Source: Icerya purchasi
Taxonomy: Eukaryota; Arthropoda; Insecta; Hemiptera; Monophlebidae
Length of the DNA stretch: 64,000 bases
NCBI GenBank assembly: GCA_039619475.1
Contig: CM077116.1
Span: 251,396,440-251,460,439 of the forward strand
Direction of reading: 5' to 3'
Part shown: in pieces, positions 23,241-34,899 of the stretch
Position numbering within the stretch: position 1 is the stretch's first letter
Layout: each line of letters starts with the position of its first letter
Made by a program: the position numbers and the translations under genes
Notes under the pieces: model-generated
Seen by the model: only the letters and a program-made list of their open reading frames with translations
Told to the model about the DNA's origin: nothing
Databases searched by the model: none

Positions 23241-25998
23241 GTGGAGAGGGGGGTATAGTGGGGTATCTAAGATGTTATGGATACTTTTTTTAGCTAATAA
23301 CGGCATTAGGTTGACTATCAAGTTTTTTTTTTGGTTTTACAGTATGTTTATCACTATTTATTTTATTAGTAACAGTTTAGCCAATGGAACGAAATACATT
23401 CAGAGTGAAGTTTACCCCACTTTTCCCCGTATAGCGGGGCAAAGTGGGGTACCGGATGGGGCATTGTGGGGCATTTTTATAAAAATGATGTTAACAGTTT
23501 CTTGTAATCAAAATATAAACTTTTAATCGTTAAACAAAATTAACTATTTTTGCCTAAAATTTCAAAATATAAAATAAATTTACATCTTTCTTAAAACAAA
23601 ATAAAAAAATTTTCTTCAAATTTGAAAACATAAAATTAATTAATTTTAATCAACAACGCATATGGCACATATATGTGTAGCTTCGTCATCTTCTCCTGCA
23701 CAGGAGCAGTGTGCCCAACGATTGCACTTTATGCATCTTATCCAACCCTCCGTAGACTGTAACCATAATTAACCGCAGTAAATGCATTCAGCATCTTCAT
23801 CATCTACGGTTTCCTGTATCTTTTTTTGTTTTTTAACTGTTTTGTTCCGCTTGTTATTTGGTTTATTAGCGCTTAAATCGATAGTTTTCGTAACCTTTCT
23901 TTTCATTTCTTTGCGCTTTTTGGTATCCTTCAGTGCAACAAGCTCATTTTTATAGGGTATTGCTGTTTTCCCTCTTCGTCTTACAACCCTCTGTGTCGTA
24001 CGGTTTTCCTTCGGCAAAGGCATAATTTGCTCAGGGGACGTCAAAAAATAATTTTTTGGTGGATCATTCATTCAAGAACATCCAGGTTGTGGAGAGCCTT
24101 GCCTAGATTCCAGAGACCTTTGTTCTCGGGTCGAGAGATTCGTAGTTGAGTCTGTCGGCGGTGGTGTCTCATTAACCGTAGGCGGAATTACGCGAGCGAC
24201 ATTTTATAGATCATTATATGCTGAAAAATCTGTAGAGCACGAATTTACTTCCGGATTTTCTGGATTATTTGTGTTTCAGCTGGCGCAAAATCTGCGTCAG
24301 TAAATACATTTCGATCCATAAGCCAGATTCCTGTTGCTCTATATGCATTTATTGCGGTTGTCATCGTGGCTGCAGCTACAAATGCCAGTCCAAATAGTGT
24401 TGGCATCTGGAATTGAGTCACCACACGACCTGGATGACTTCTTAGCCATTGTTTCACTTCATTTTCATAGTAAGTGCTAAGTGGCTTCATAAAATCTATG
24501 TCTAATGGCTGCAGACGATGCGTGCAATGTGGCGGGAAACATAATAAAATCACTCCATTTTCGCGGGCCATATCGATCACCTCCACCGACTTTACATGTG
24601 TCGCATGTCCGTCTAAGAGCAAAAGCACTGAATCATCTTTTGTAGCATGTGACCATTCTATAAACCTCTTTAGCCAGAGTAAAAAAAGGTGGCTTTGTAT
24701 CCATCCTGATTCATGGCATTCACCCCAAGATCCAGCTGAAGCCCCATCAAGTAATTCTGGCTTCATTCGCTTCCTCGGGAAAATAAACATGAGAGGCATA
24801 TAATTACCAACAACACTGAAGCAAACAATTGTTGTCATTAATTTTCCCCGTTCTGCAGAAGTCATCGTTCCTACTTGTCGTTTGCCACATGATGCTAGAA
24901 TTTTCGAATAGCTCTTGGGCACGGTCGAAATACCTGTTTCATCAACATTAAAAATGCGCTGTGGATTTAGTTTATGTTTGTTGTAAATTTTCTCCAGTAG
25001 ATCAAAAAATTGACCAACAGCGACTCGATTGAACCCCACAGCTCGGGCTGCAGAGGTAGATTCAGGCTTCCTGTAGCTAATACCATGATGTCGTTTTAGA
25101 AATCCTTTAAGCCAGTCTATTCCTGCCAGCCCATTCTGTGTATTAAACCTGTGTTCAATTTTGTTTTTTTCGGCTAACGAAAAGGCGAGTTTTCTAAGTT
25201 CCAGTGATGTTAGACCATAAAATCGCTCTTTCATTACCTTAATATAATTAATCAGTTCTTTTTCTTGATCAGAAGAAAATATAGTTGTGTAATGACCTAA
25301 CTTTTTTAAAAACACAGTACTATCTGGATTAGCCCTATATTTTGCCACATAACGTTCAAATATAGTTTGTGGAACACCGTGTGACTGTGCAGCTTTTTTG
25401 TAACCCATTTCTCCTGACACCACACTATGTACACTGCTTTTTCCATGCCCTCTATAGACCAAGAGTGTTGATTCGTTTTTTTTCTATATGTTCGAACCAT
25501 AGCTGAAAAAAACAATTGTTTGTATAAATAAACTTAATAATTATGAATTAATACGGGGCGAAGTGACACTAAACTCCTTGACAGTTGACTACCCCACTAT
25601 GCCCCATCTAGAATTCCCCACTTTGCCCCTACCCGCATTCCAAGATAAATTATTAATAACTATATGTTACCTTTGATTTTAATCCAATTTGTTATTTTGT
25701 ATTCGTATCCGGTATAGTCACAATAAAATGTAGCACACGATCACAAATAAGACACAACTAGAACATACATTAATTATCACACGAATAACAATAATTTTTT
25801 TAACAAATACGTAATATTATTACTCTTTCTGCGAGCGCTGCAAACCGGCATCACGACCACGTGTCACGTTAGCGAAGGTCATTCAACTACTAAACACTAA
25901 TCACAGAATGTCATTTGAATCGTCGTTCGACTGTTTTTTTATGGAATTTTGTTGCTATCCCGCTATGCCCCGCTACCCCACTATGCCCCCCTCTCGCC
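23241..25998 (-). mobile_element. pogo/Tigger-type DNA transposon
   Basis: The left end GTGGAGAGGGGGGTATAGTG (from 23241) and the inverted right end GGCGAGAGGGGGGCATAGTG (from 25998) form terminal inverted repeats matching at about 20 of the first 23 positions. Each is flanked by TA (23239-23240, 25999-26000), the usual target of the Tc1/mariner/pogo superfamily. Subterminal GGGGCAAAGTGGGG motifs occur near 23437 and, inverted, near 25610, with related GGGGCATAGTGGGG-like copies. They are likely transposase-binding sites. The interior holds a DDD transposase on the - strand. It lies only 46 bp from the LINE. Length 2758 bp. The ORF lesions show that this copy is inactive. Confidence 0.92.
23646..25500 (-). 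pseudogene. pogo/Tigger transposase with C-terminal PHD-like finger (broken)
   Basis: The ATG at 25500 starts VRTYRKKTNQHSWSIEGMEK, the beginning of a Psq-type helix-turn-helix. A frameshift near 25430 moves the frame into the 405-codon ORF (24245-25462), which continues SGEMGYKKAAQSHGVPQTIF. The DDE_1 catalytic aspartates are present in that ORF: D174 (FNVDETGIS), D284 (LLLDGHATH) and D321 (HRLQPLDIDFMKPL), with 36 residues between the last two. After a second frameshift near 24245, a basic linker continues (RKEMKRKVTKTIDL and beyond), then ECIYCG, an in-frame TAA, and GWIRCIKCNRWAHCSCAG and THICAICVVD, ending at 23646. These Cys/His residues fit a PHD-type zinc finger. Two further in-frame stops lie in the linker (near 24208 and 24072). 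The protein cannot be made intact from this copy. Confidence 0.9.
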
Positions 25999-26000
25999 TA

Positions 26001-26313
26001 TATATAAAATATTGGATCTCCTCACAATTCGACGGTACGGAAATTCTTTCCAGTGAAATACTAATTACTTTTACAAACTTTATCGCTATTTCAAATGTTT
26101 CGAAATTAAAATTTCTGATAATTTTATTAAAAATATTTCACATAATATATAAAAATTTACTATAAAAAACTGGGAAATCGAAATATCAACCCAGCATCTC
26201 CGTTTCCTGTAAAATGCGCATTATTCGATTAAAATTTTGAAATAAAAAGATATACTCTCTAATTCCGAACAATACAATTATCCCTGTCGCTTCGCTTTGG
26301 AAAGTTGTAAGTA
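26001..26313. other. Short AT-rich spacer
   Basis: Sequence between the pogo element and the next MITE. Nothing recognised. Confidence 0.5.
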
Positions 26314-27069
26314 CAGTAAAAATCGATTATCATTGGGGAAGGTGAATAATCCGCTTCATCATCCGATATCGAATAAAATTGTATGGTTTTTTTTTTTTGT
26401 CTGAGATAGATCCTCCATTATAAAACTTCCGCGGAATACCTTATCATTCATTAAACAGTTCATCATTTATTTACATAAATCGTAGCTGAACGTTTTTTTT
26501 AAAGAATTTAAAAACGCCAACAGCATATCTTTTTTTGTTTTTGTTTTTTTTATACAAGAAACGATGAAAAAATAAAACTGCAATCAATGTATCTAAAACA
26601 AATTCAGTCAAGCATGAGGGTTTCATACGCTGAGGATTCCGTATGAAAGTTAACAATCACTATAATTATTTAGTATATTATTTCCATATTTCGGAAGAAA
26701 TTTGTAACTTTTGGTTTTTTATTTAACGTGATTAGCTCTATTTTTTTTCAAATATTTTTCATAACTGTGTCGCAGGTTTCCATCAATGTCGTTAAAGATT
26801 TACACTTAAGCAATATGTTTCGCCAAGAACATAAGCAGAACAAAGATTTAACAGTACGCATCTGTTTCGTTTGTTTTCTCTGCAGAAAAAGATCGGAGGA
26901 CAATGTTTTATTTTTTGCCAAATTCAAATTTTGTACCGTCGCGTAGAGTTATAAGCGATAATTTTCCATCTACCTATCAAAACTGTAATCGTGATGAACC
27001 CGATTTTTCATTATAACCGATAGAGACGTCTCAGGTCCCTATAATAACTTATATGTCCGATTTTCACTG
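26314..27069. mobile_element. pogo/Tigger-like MITE
   Basis: The left end CAGTAAAAATCGATTATCAT and the inverted right end CAGTGAAAATCGGACATATA are flanked by TA (26312-26313 and 27070-27071). The CAGT(A/G)(A/G)AAATCG terminus and TA target match Tigger-type elements. The 756-bp interior has no transposase. ORFs inside (26471-26656, 26728-26946) have no domain. Orientation is not determinable. Confidence 0.68.
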
Positions 27070-27071
27070 TA

Positions 27072-28150
27072 CTTCCTTACCGTCTCTCGTATATCAAATC
27101 ATCGTGTCCCTTCGGAAATTGAGAAACTCTAAAAGTTGAAATGCAACACCTTATTACTTTCTCCGATAGAAGAATGGCATTTTTTAAATGAATTTTCCAA
27201 TTTTAACGAGTCCGTTTTAATTTAATCCTCGATCGGCAAATAATGTCGATGGTGTTCCCCTGTAAAAAACCGGTTGAAGTCAACATTTTCGTGACATCTA
27301 GAGGCTTCTGTTTTTCACTGTACTGCAACTGTTCGATAACTATCGCTGCATTTCCGCGGCCAGCTCGATAGTATATATTATTCGGTATTTTCCGTAAGGA
27401 AAAATTGAAATTGAGCACATATTAAGAAATGTACTTAAGCAGTTCTCTAGGACGTGAGAGCTGCTTAAAAACGTTTTACAGTGTTCTTAATTCAGAGTAG
27501 ACAAGATTCTTTCGAATATGTAGTTCATTTTTTTCTTTTCTTTTTTAGTTGCATGTGCATTACGTTTGAGCATCTTACCAAAAGTTAATAGAGCACGTAG
27601 GCAAGGTACGTAGAACTAAACACTCGTCTCCATTCTTTATTTTCTAAATATAATACAAAATGGTTACTTATACTTACAGCGAGACATGTTAATTAGTATG
27701 ACTTATGATTAGTATCGTATAATGATTCTATATATTCTAAATATTTCTTTAAAATCACCAATATTTTAATTATTATTATTGTTATATAAAACATTTTACC
27801 TATTTGGCGTTCTTTTATGAATAAATTTACTAGTATAATGTACATATAAATTGCTTAAACTACATATACTTAGTATAAATATATGAACGCATACACAACA
27901 TTTACTATACTTTATATGTATTCGATAGAGGAGTAATGTGATTATTTTATTTTGTTTTAATATTTTTAATCACAATCCATTTTTTTATTTCTATTTTAGA
28001 TGTTTTTTTGTTTTTGGTGGTAGTTGTATCTATTCTGGTATTTGCATAGTAAATTTATTTTAATATTATCCGTAACTTTCTGAATTTATGGATTCTATAA
28101 TGTCGTATTTTCCTGTGATGTTATAAAGTTGGTGGACTTTTTCTCTTTTT
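27072..28150. other. AT-rich stretch without a supported gene
   Basis: No motif, element terminus or plausible exon recognised. Confidence 0.5.
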
Positions 28151-28199
28151 TCAATTTAACTACATTCCATTATAACTAAATAGTGTGGACACAATTTGT

Positions 28200-28650
28200 G
28201 GTTCAGAATATCCTATTTTTTAATAGGTTCTCGTGCGTATATAAAAATATATTCAGTATTATTTTTCATAATGGTTACTAAGCCTCTTTTTTTGTTTTTT
28301 GAACATACTTGATATGTTTCGGGTTAGTTACGTTTGCTTTTCCCCGAGCTGTTGCTGCATAGTTTAAATGAGATTAGCATAATAGTGCACCTGGTATATC
28401 GATAGCTTTGTTTTTTTGGATGATAAACATATTTTTTTTTTTAGTTTATGCAGCGCTAGAATTGTTTTCCGAATTTTTTTATGTGGTCTCTCCAGTTAAA
28501 GTCATTTACTTTTGTTCCTAAATATTTATACTTGTTTTTTAAAAAGGTTAACATTTTTCGCATATATAAACAGTTTGTAGTATGGCATTTTATATACCAA
28601 ATTTTTTGTATGAATGGTAGTGGTAACTTGGTAATTGCCGGTTTCAAAAA
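28200..28650 (-). pseudogene. LINE reverse transcriptase thumb relic
   Basis: The - strand fragment from about 28647 to 28456 includes NKYKYLGTKVNDFNWRDHI, which matches the YLG...W..HI thumb signature downstream of the YADD motif in non-LTR reverse transcriptases. Following sequence reads as a broken continuation (a QKKRL-like phrase near 28280). No catalytic motif remains. It is probably an old, heavily mutated CR1/L2- or Jockey-like fragment. Confidence 0.45.
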
Positions 28651-31103
28651 TAGGCGACACTTAAATCTAACACAGACCTCTGCAACGAAGCTTACGAATT
28701 ATTATTTTCAGTGATGAATTCGAAAAAAAAAAAAAAAAAGAAAGAAAACTACTCTTCAAATTTCAATCGAGATCGATTAAAGTCTGAAGAATAGTTTGAA
28801 AAAATTTACACCATCGTTGCTGTAAAATTTCCCCAACGGTAGACCAGTATCTCATTTTTTGAAATTTTCACCGTCTCCGATTAATACCCATTATCGCGAG
28901 GTTCCCCTTATTAGAGTTGTTTCATATGTATGCACAGTAGTGTGGAAAAAAATCTTTTAAACGAAGAAGGCGGGAAATTAGCGCGCAGGACTATTATTAT
29001 AGGATGAAAAAGAAAATAAAAATTTAGCAACTGCGCATAGTCATGAACGGTCGCGCATGATGGTATAATCTTCATGTACACTTGTGTTGTTCGGGAACTT
29101 GCAAAACAACTCCTTATTGCACGGAAAAGTCAATTGAAAATCAGGCCAAAACGAAGATACAGAAAGGAAGTCGATTTATAGTATCTCCCGTTACGAAGGG
29201 CGGCCTCCCAGTCAAAAATTACCGATGTAGAACGGTCATGGTTTTTAGCTGGTGGGGCTTTTGCCGATTCCATTTTGTTCTATAAAAACGGCATTAGATC
29301 GTGAGAATTAATTTGAAGATGTTTGCAGTCCGTGAAGTACGTTTGCCGTTTGAACAAAGACCCAGCTTCTAACTAGAGCTGCTTCATAGATCCATACTGC
29401 ACCACAGTTCCTTACATGGAGCAGCAATGATGTAGAACCGATAATAAGTCGCGATGAATTCGTAACGCATATATAAAACAAACGTTGAAGCACTGGATGC
29501 GCGCGCGTTAGCTGTTTTTGTTATCTCGACCGGCTAATTGCAAATATAACTGTTTATTACTAGTTTCGTACAAGTGTTATTATAATTCATGCTAACTAAA
29601 GAGACACACGGGGCTTCTTTTTAGGAGTTTAAAGCGCAGCATCTGAACTAATTACACGTACGCTGTGACACATTGGCGCAGTACGAAGCCTAATTAATAA
29701 TCGTTACCGTACCTGATGAGATCGATGCGCTTATTATTCCCCAATGCTGGAATGTTCGAAATCTTCTTTAGTCACTAACAATGTTGATATGTAAACATTG
29801 AGATTTTGAATACAGACACTAAAACTGACGGACGAACCCGATATGTAAACAAAAAAACGGCAATAAACATGTTAAATTCATGCAGATTTCGAATGATTGC
29901 GAAAACAATACGGCGTCCATTTATCAAATACCGAATAGGATAAAAAAGGTCGATAACCGCTAATAATTATAAATTGACATTTAAGAAAAACGCGGATTTC
30001 CTTTGAAACAATTGTTAGTTTCGACTGCTAATGCTGACATCAAAAGAGAGCTGTATTTATCACATACTTCTACATTTGCTAAATAAATCATAAAGGCTGT
30101 TCTATCGCTCGGGGTATGTTACATATATGTGTACATCAGTAGCGAATGCTCAAGTACTAGCCATGCGGCCAAGTACTAATTGAAAAAGAAAGAAATGTAC
30201 TGCTACTGCTCTAGCATTAATTTGACTAATCTAGCTTGCCGCTATAAATCTGAGAAGTCGATGCGAAGAAAAATGTTTAATCTGTAAGACACCAATCGCT
30301 TACACATTGTTAAGTAATAGATCATTTGTCCGATTTGATAATTGCTCGTCTTTCATGTTTTGTTCGCCACAGACTCTACAAGTACTTTGAAACCGTTGAC
30401 GGGTCACTAAGAACGCATATTGAGAAGCGTAAGAATAACAAGCCAGGTACGTGTGCGTTGTACACTACACACTTTTCGATGTGAAACTTTAACTTCGTCA
30501 CAGCGAAATGATTTTCATAATCTGATGTATGTTAATACGCTTGGCGAAGACCTACAACTGTGACCAAACAAAAAATGGTACGCAGGGTGCGATGAATTAT
30601 TGGATCGGCAATTTAGAATTTATTAATGCGAGCAACGTAAATTCAGAAATAAGGCTCTACTTTGAATCGCTCATTTCTTCTGAGTGGTATATTTCAACTT
30701 TTTTTTTTTTTGTTATTATAAAGCGAAGGCGCTGTACATATATGTTAATCTGTAAATTAAAGTAGTGTGTAACTATAATCACAGTCCCCGAGTATGTTGT
30801 ATATTTTTTTTGTTTTGATGCTTTTGTATACCAATATTTTCTTAATACAAGCAGTTGCTTGTACTGTAGACTCTTAAGGCACATTATTAATTCTTTTTAT
30901 TTATTTATTTATTTATTTTTCGAAGTCACTTTGAGTTATTCTTTTTTGTTGTTCACATACACTATTTCCTTTATTGAAATTTAAATATCAATTTTACCTA
31001 GATTTAATTTTTTTTTTTTTTAAATAAAAAAAAAAAAAAAGAGTGACTTTCTAATTTAATTTTGTTACACAATAGTGCAGTTAATTTCTTATTTCAACAT
31101 TTT

Positions 31104-31139
<36 letters not shown>

Positions 31140-31140
31140 A
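28651..31140. other. AT-rich stretch without a supported gene
   Basis: Contains poly-A near 28724-28739, a T16/A16 palindromic tract near 31009-31040 and a (TA)n run at about 31107-31137. No gene recognised. Confidence 0.5.
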
Positions 31141-31440
31141 GGGCGTCATCAGTCGATGAGCCGCGAGGGGGGAGGGAGAAAGATGATAGAAAGAGGATAT
31201 GAGTTATAGAAAAAATAAAATTTATAATTTATAAAGGCTTAATATTTTATTAAACAAGAATAAAATCATAATTAAAACATAATTTTCGTGGGTTTATGGC
31301 AAATTTTTATAATAAAATTATAAAAATCTTCCAAATTGCCCATGATTACACGCCTATGAATACTCATCATGGCCAGTTGATTAAAAAGTTCCAAGGCTTC
31401 AGGGGAGATAGCTGCCCTCCTTACCCCCTCGGCGACGCCC
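31141..31440. mobile_element. Putative 300-bp MITE inside a TA microsatellite
   Basis: The segment starts GGGCGTCATCAGTCGATGAG and its inverted other end starts GGGCGTCGCCGAGGGGGTAA. The two share a 7-bp exact terminus followed by G-rich sequence. (TA)n lies on both sides (31107-31137 and 31441-31457). The interior is AT-rich and non-coding. The class is not determinable and the inverted repeat is short. Confidence 0.4.
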
Positions 31441-31985
31441 ATATATATATATATATAGCTACTTCTTTGCACAATTGAAAATTTATACATCATTGTAGTC
31501 TTGTAGGTTATGTATTTCCCCGATCTAATTGTGTTAATAATAAAACGGGCAAAAACTTCATAAATGCGGTAAAATTTAGGGGTCTGAAAATTGACTGATA
31601 CGATCTCGAATTCAATTATTTCCCGATAACAACGGTTACTGTAATAAGTATGTAACTTTAATAGTGATATGTAATTTTTTTAAATCAAGCGTCACTTAGC
31701 ATAACACATCCGGTAGCAACGTTTTATGAAAAAATTCTTGTGGTCTGGTCGTCTTTTTCAAGCCACTAACGCGCCTCTTAGGTAACGAATGAGTAAAACG
31801 AAGAACAGCAACGACGTCACAAGGGACAGACTTTCATTTATTTCAAGCAGTATCACTATGTACGTTTCAGCGAAAATGAACGTTCTGTTTTTAGCCGTGA
31901 TTTAATTTTTATTTTAAATATATAATAGGTTAAAATAACAGTTTCAGGCATAAAAAAAAATAATGTTTCCTCGATTATACGTATA
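31441..31985. other. No supported gene
   Basis: AT-rich sequence between two putative DNA elements. Nothing recognised. Confidence 0.5.
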
Positions 31986-32970
31986 CAGTAAAACTTCTAC
32001 TAACGGACACTTCTAAGTAGCGGACATTTCCTAATAGCAGACATTTCCTAATAGTGAACATTTTTAAAATCCCCGGCATTTTCCCATGAGACACAATATA
32101 AAACTATTTCCCACGGACCTTCCCAATTACGGACGCGGACATTTTAATAAGTATGATTTTGGAAATTCGATTTCTGTTAAACGGACAAAGTTTGTCAGAA
32201 ATAGTTCAATTAGTGCCCCAGATTATTGTTTAATAGACGAGGGATTGCATGTGGAAGATCCATGTACCGACATAAATGAATTATCAGCTGAATTCATGCA
32301 ACAACAAAATCCATCCGATGATGCAGTAGACTGTGATGACAATAATGTTTATGAGGGCGAAGAAGACACAACTACTAAAGTTGACAGTGAAACTTTAAAT
32401 AATGTCGACTCGTTAGTTGTTATTGGAAAACTAAAAAAAATATTTCATTCATAAAGCTGGTGCTGAAGGTTTAAAAATGATATTCGAACTGCAAGTAAAT
32501 GAAAGAAACAAAATAAAATTACCGATTTTTTCATACAAAACTGAAATATGTTCGATACACTAGGATTTACAGTATGTGTTAAAAAAAAAAAATATTTCGA
32601 ACACAACTGATTAAAATTATAGATTATCTTGCGCTCCTAAAAACAAAAAGTGATTTATACTCTATTGCCTAACTTGTTTATCAATTAATCCTGGAATACA
32701 AACATAAGTAAGTACTGTAGTAGTACTGTATATACATACATATTTTTATACTATACGAACCTTCTTTTTTTTTATATTTTAAACGCATGTATGCCTTAAG
32801 TAAATATGTATTGTATTTTTTTTCTCTTATATTCTTATTAAATACGTTACAATACACAATAATGTAAATTTCAGTAAACTTTACATACATTATTTCCCAT
32901 TAGCGGACACTTCTTAATAGCGAAAAAATTTTTTGGTCCCGCCACTGTCCGTTATTCAGAAGTTTCACTG
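31986..32970 (+). mobile_element. Internally deleted Tigger-like transposon
   Basis: The left end CAGTAAAACTTCTACTAACG (31986) and the inverted right end CAGTGAAACTTCTGAATAAC (32970) fit the Tigger CAGT(R)AAACTTC...CGGACA terminus. TA precedes the left end (31984-31985); the right flank reads CA, probably a mutated TA. CGGACA/TAGCGGACA motifs repeat just inside both ends. The 985-bp interior keeps only an acidic ORF that looks like a transposase C-terminus. Confidence 0.82.
32086..32454 (+). pseudogene. Tigger transposase C-terminal remnant
   Basis: The 122-codon ATG ORF lies wholly within the Tigger-like element. Its first 30 or so residues are translated subterminal repeat DNA. The rest is acidic (ELSAEFMQQQNPSDDAVDCD, then EGEEDTTTKVDSE) and resembles the variable acidic tail after the DDE domain in Tigger/jerky-type transposases. 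No helix-turn-helix or catalytic motif remains. It is a deletion product. Confidence 0.5.
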
Positions 32971-34472
32971 CATTACCTAACCGCGACACCCCTTTTGGGG
33001 TAGTGGATCAAATAATGATGGTCCAACCAATTGTTTTGTTTTTTTTAATTTAGTTCTAAATTTAAAATATTATTTTATAGATTTTTTTTTTTTTTTTTGT
33101 ATTAATTTATATTAATTTACTTCCACTAGTGAATGATCCTTTTTAGAAGTCTCTGAAGCATTTGCAGCGGTTATAATACAGTTTTACGCTTGGAAATAAC
33201 ACGCAGTTCTATCATTTTTCGTTCTTGCACAAGTATGGTTGCGACTAGTGTTGCCAAAGGTTTCTTTTTTTTAAACGTTAAAACGATTTTACCGTGGCTT
33301 ATGAGAACTTAAAACTGCTCCCCTTTTTTTAGTGTTACGCGCTCCGGCCTTTCGAAAATCGACCATTCGCCTGTCCGACGGATGTTGTAAAAATCTGATT
33401 TCGAGACGTGTCACAATCGAGATACGTGTGATGTAATAAGCCAACGCGTATCGCGATGATATTTTCTTTGCAAAACATCGGATTTGATCTCACACCGGGC
33501 AGAGAGATTCTGCGGACGGTACACAAATCTCCAAATCTCGGCGCTAAAATTATCTCCATCATGCCGCCTATTGAGATTATACGTCGACAAGCTCTCATCG
33601 ATGTCTAATGCGGACGCCCCACAGGCAGAGCTATTCTTTGACAAAAGAAGACAGCACATAACGTGTACCATTTAATCATTTAGCAAAATCAACTTACACA
33701 CCACGTCGAATGGTTCTGTTGTCATCGAAGTTGAGCAACATCGAATATCTCAATTCGCGCGATCGTTCGAAAAATCTGAGCAAGTAGCCTAGAAAGTATA
33801 GAGTTAGTTAACTGTTTCGCCGATCTTCGTACACGATCGATTTTAATTGATTTTTGATTGCGCGATGATCGAAATATAATAAATAATTTCCAATCAGATA
33901 CGTGCGTGGAAATTTGAAATCAGAAATTATTCCAGCAATTGAACTTTCTTAATCTCACCTATGTATAACAATCGAAGAAAAAAAGCCTATACAGAAAAAG
34001 CAAATTTGAATTTATCTGTTCCCATTAATTTGACCCGACTTTATCCAACAGCAGCACGAGCGACAATTTCCGCTTCTTCTTTCGTTTCTGGTCGGTCAAC
34101 AATGGTCAATAACGTCACTATGTACCATTAGAATTCGAACTAGGTCCTGCACCGCAACGAAATACCGCTGCCTAAACGGCACAGCAGTGGATTTGAATGG
34201 CACTTGAACGAACGCTATACCCGAACAACTCTGGGACTATTCGTATCACACAGCACAATATGCAAAACCGTGGTGAGCCGGCTGTTATTTGAAAAAGTAT
34301 GTGCAGAGTGTAATCATTGCATCGATACTTGGCCGGAACTTTTTAAAATTCGTTCAGATTTAACTGAAAAAGCATCGGGGAACATTGATGATGAAATTCA
34401 CTGGTGTTCCACGCTTCATATTAATATCGCAAACATAGCACACCTATAGAGACATTGCAGACATTACAGACA
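32971..34472. other. No supported gene
   Basis: Overlapping short ORFs on both strands near 33335-33675 and one at 34204-34449 have no recognisable domain. Composition is less AT-rich from about 33320 to 34150. Confidence 0.45.
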
Positions 34473-34480
34473 TTGCAACA

Positions 34481-34891
34481 CAGGCCCGAGCCCATAATTT
34501 TAAGGGTGAGGGAGGGGGGGTAAAATATTTTTTGCATATTTTATAAATTACAATACTTTTTCACTAATATTCATACTATTAATAATTTCTATCATTTTAA
34601 TTTATATATTAATAATTTACATAAATGAATTACCAAGGAATAAACACATTAATAAAAATTAATGTTATCAAGTATACTCGTAATAAAAAATTTTGCATAA
34701 AACATTAATGAAGTACCTAAAAAATGGAGCATATTTTTTTTGTTTTTTTCTTTTAAAAGTAAGAACACCCTAAAAAAGCATCGATATTTATTTTAAATTT
34801 TTGATTTTTTCCCGATGTTTGAGGATTTCTAATAACTATTTCAGTTCTCATGGGGGGTAGCCCCCCCCCACCACAGTGGATACGACCTTTG
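34481..34891 (+). mobile_element. hAT-like MITE, copy 1
   Basis: An exact 8-bp target duplication, TTGCAACA, lies at 34473-34480 and 34892-34899. The ends read CAGGCCCGAGCCCATAATTT and, inverted, CAAAGGTCGTATCCAC. An 8-bp duplication and a CAGG(G/C)CCG end fit the hAT superfamily. The 411-bp body is non-coding and matches copy 2 over most of its length in opposite orientation. Confidence 0.85.
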
Positions 34892-34899
34892 TTGCAACA

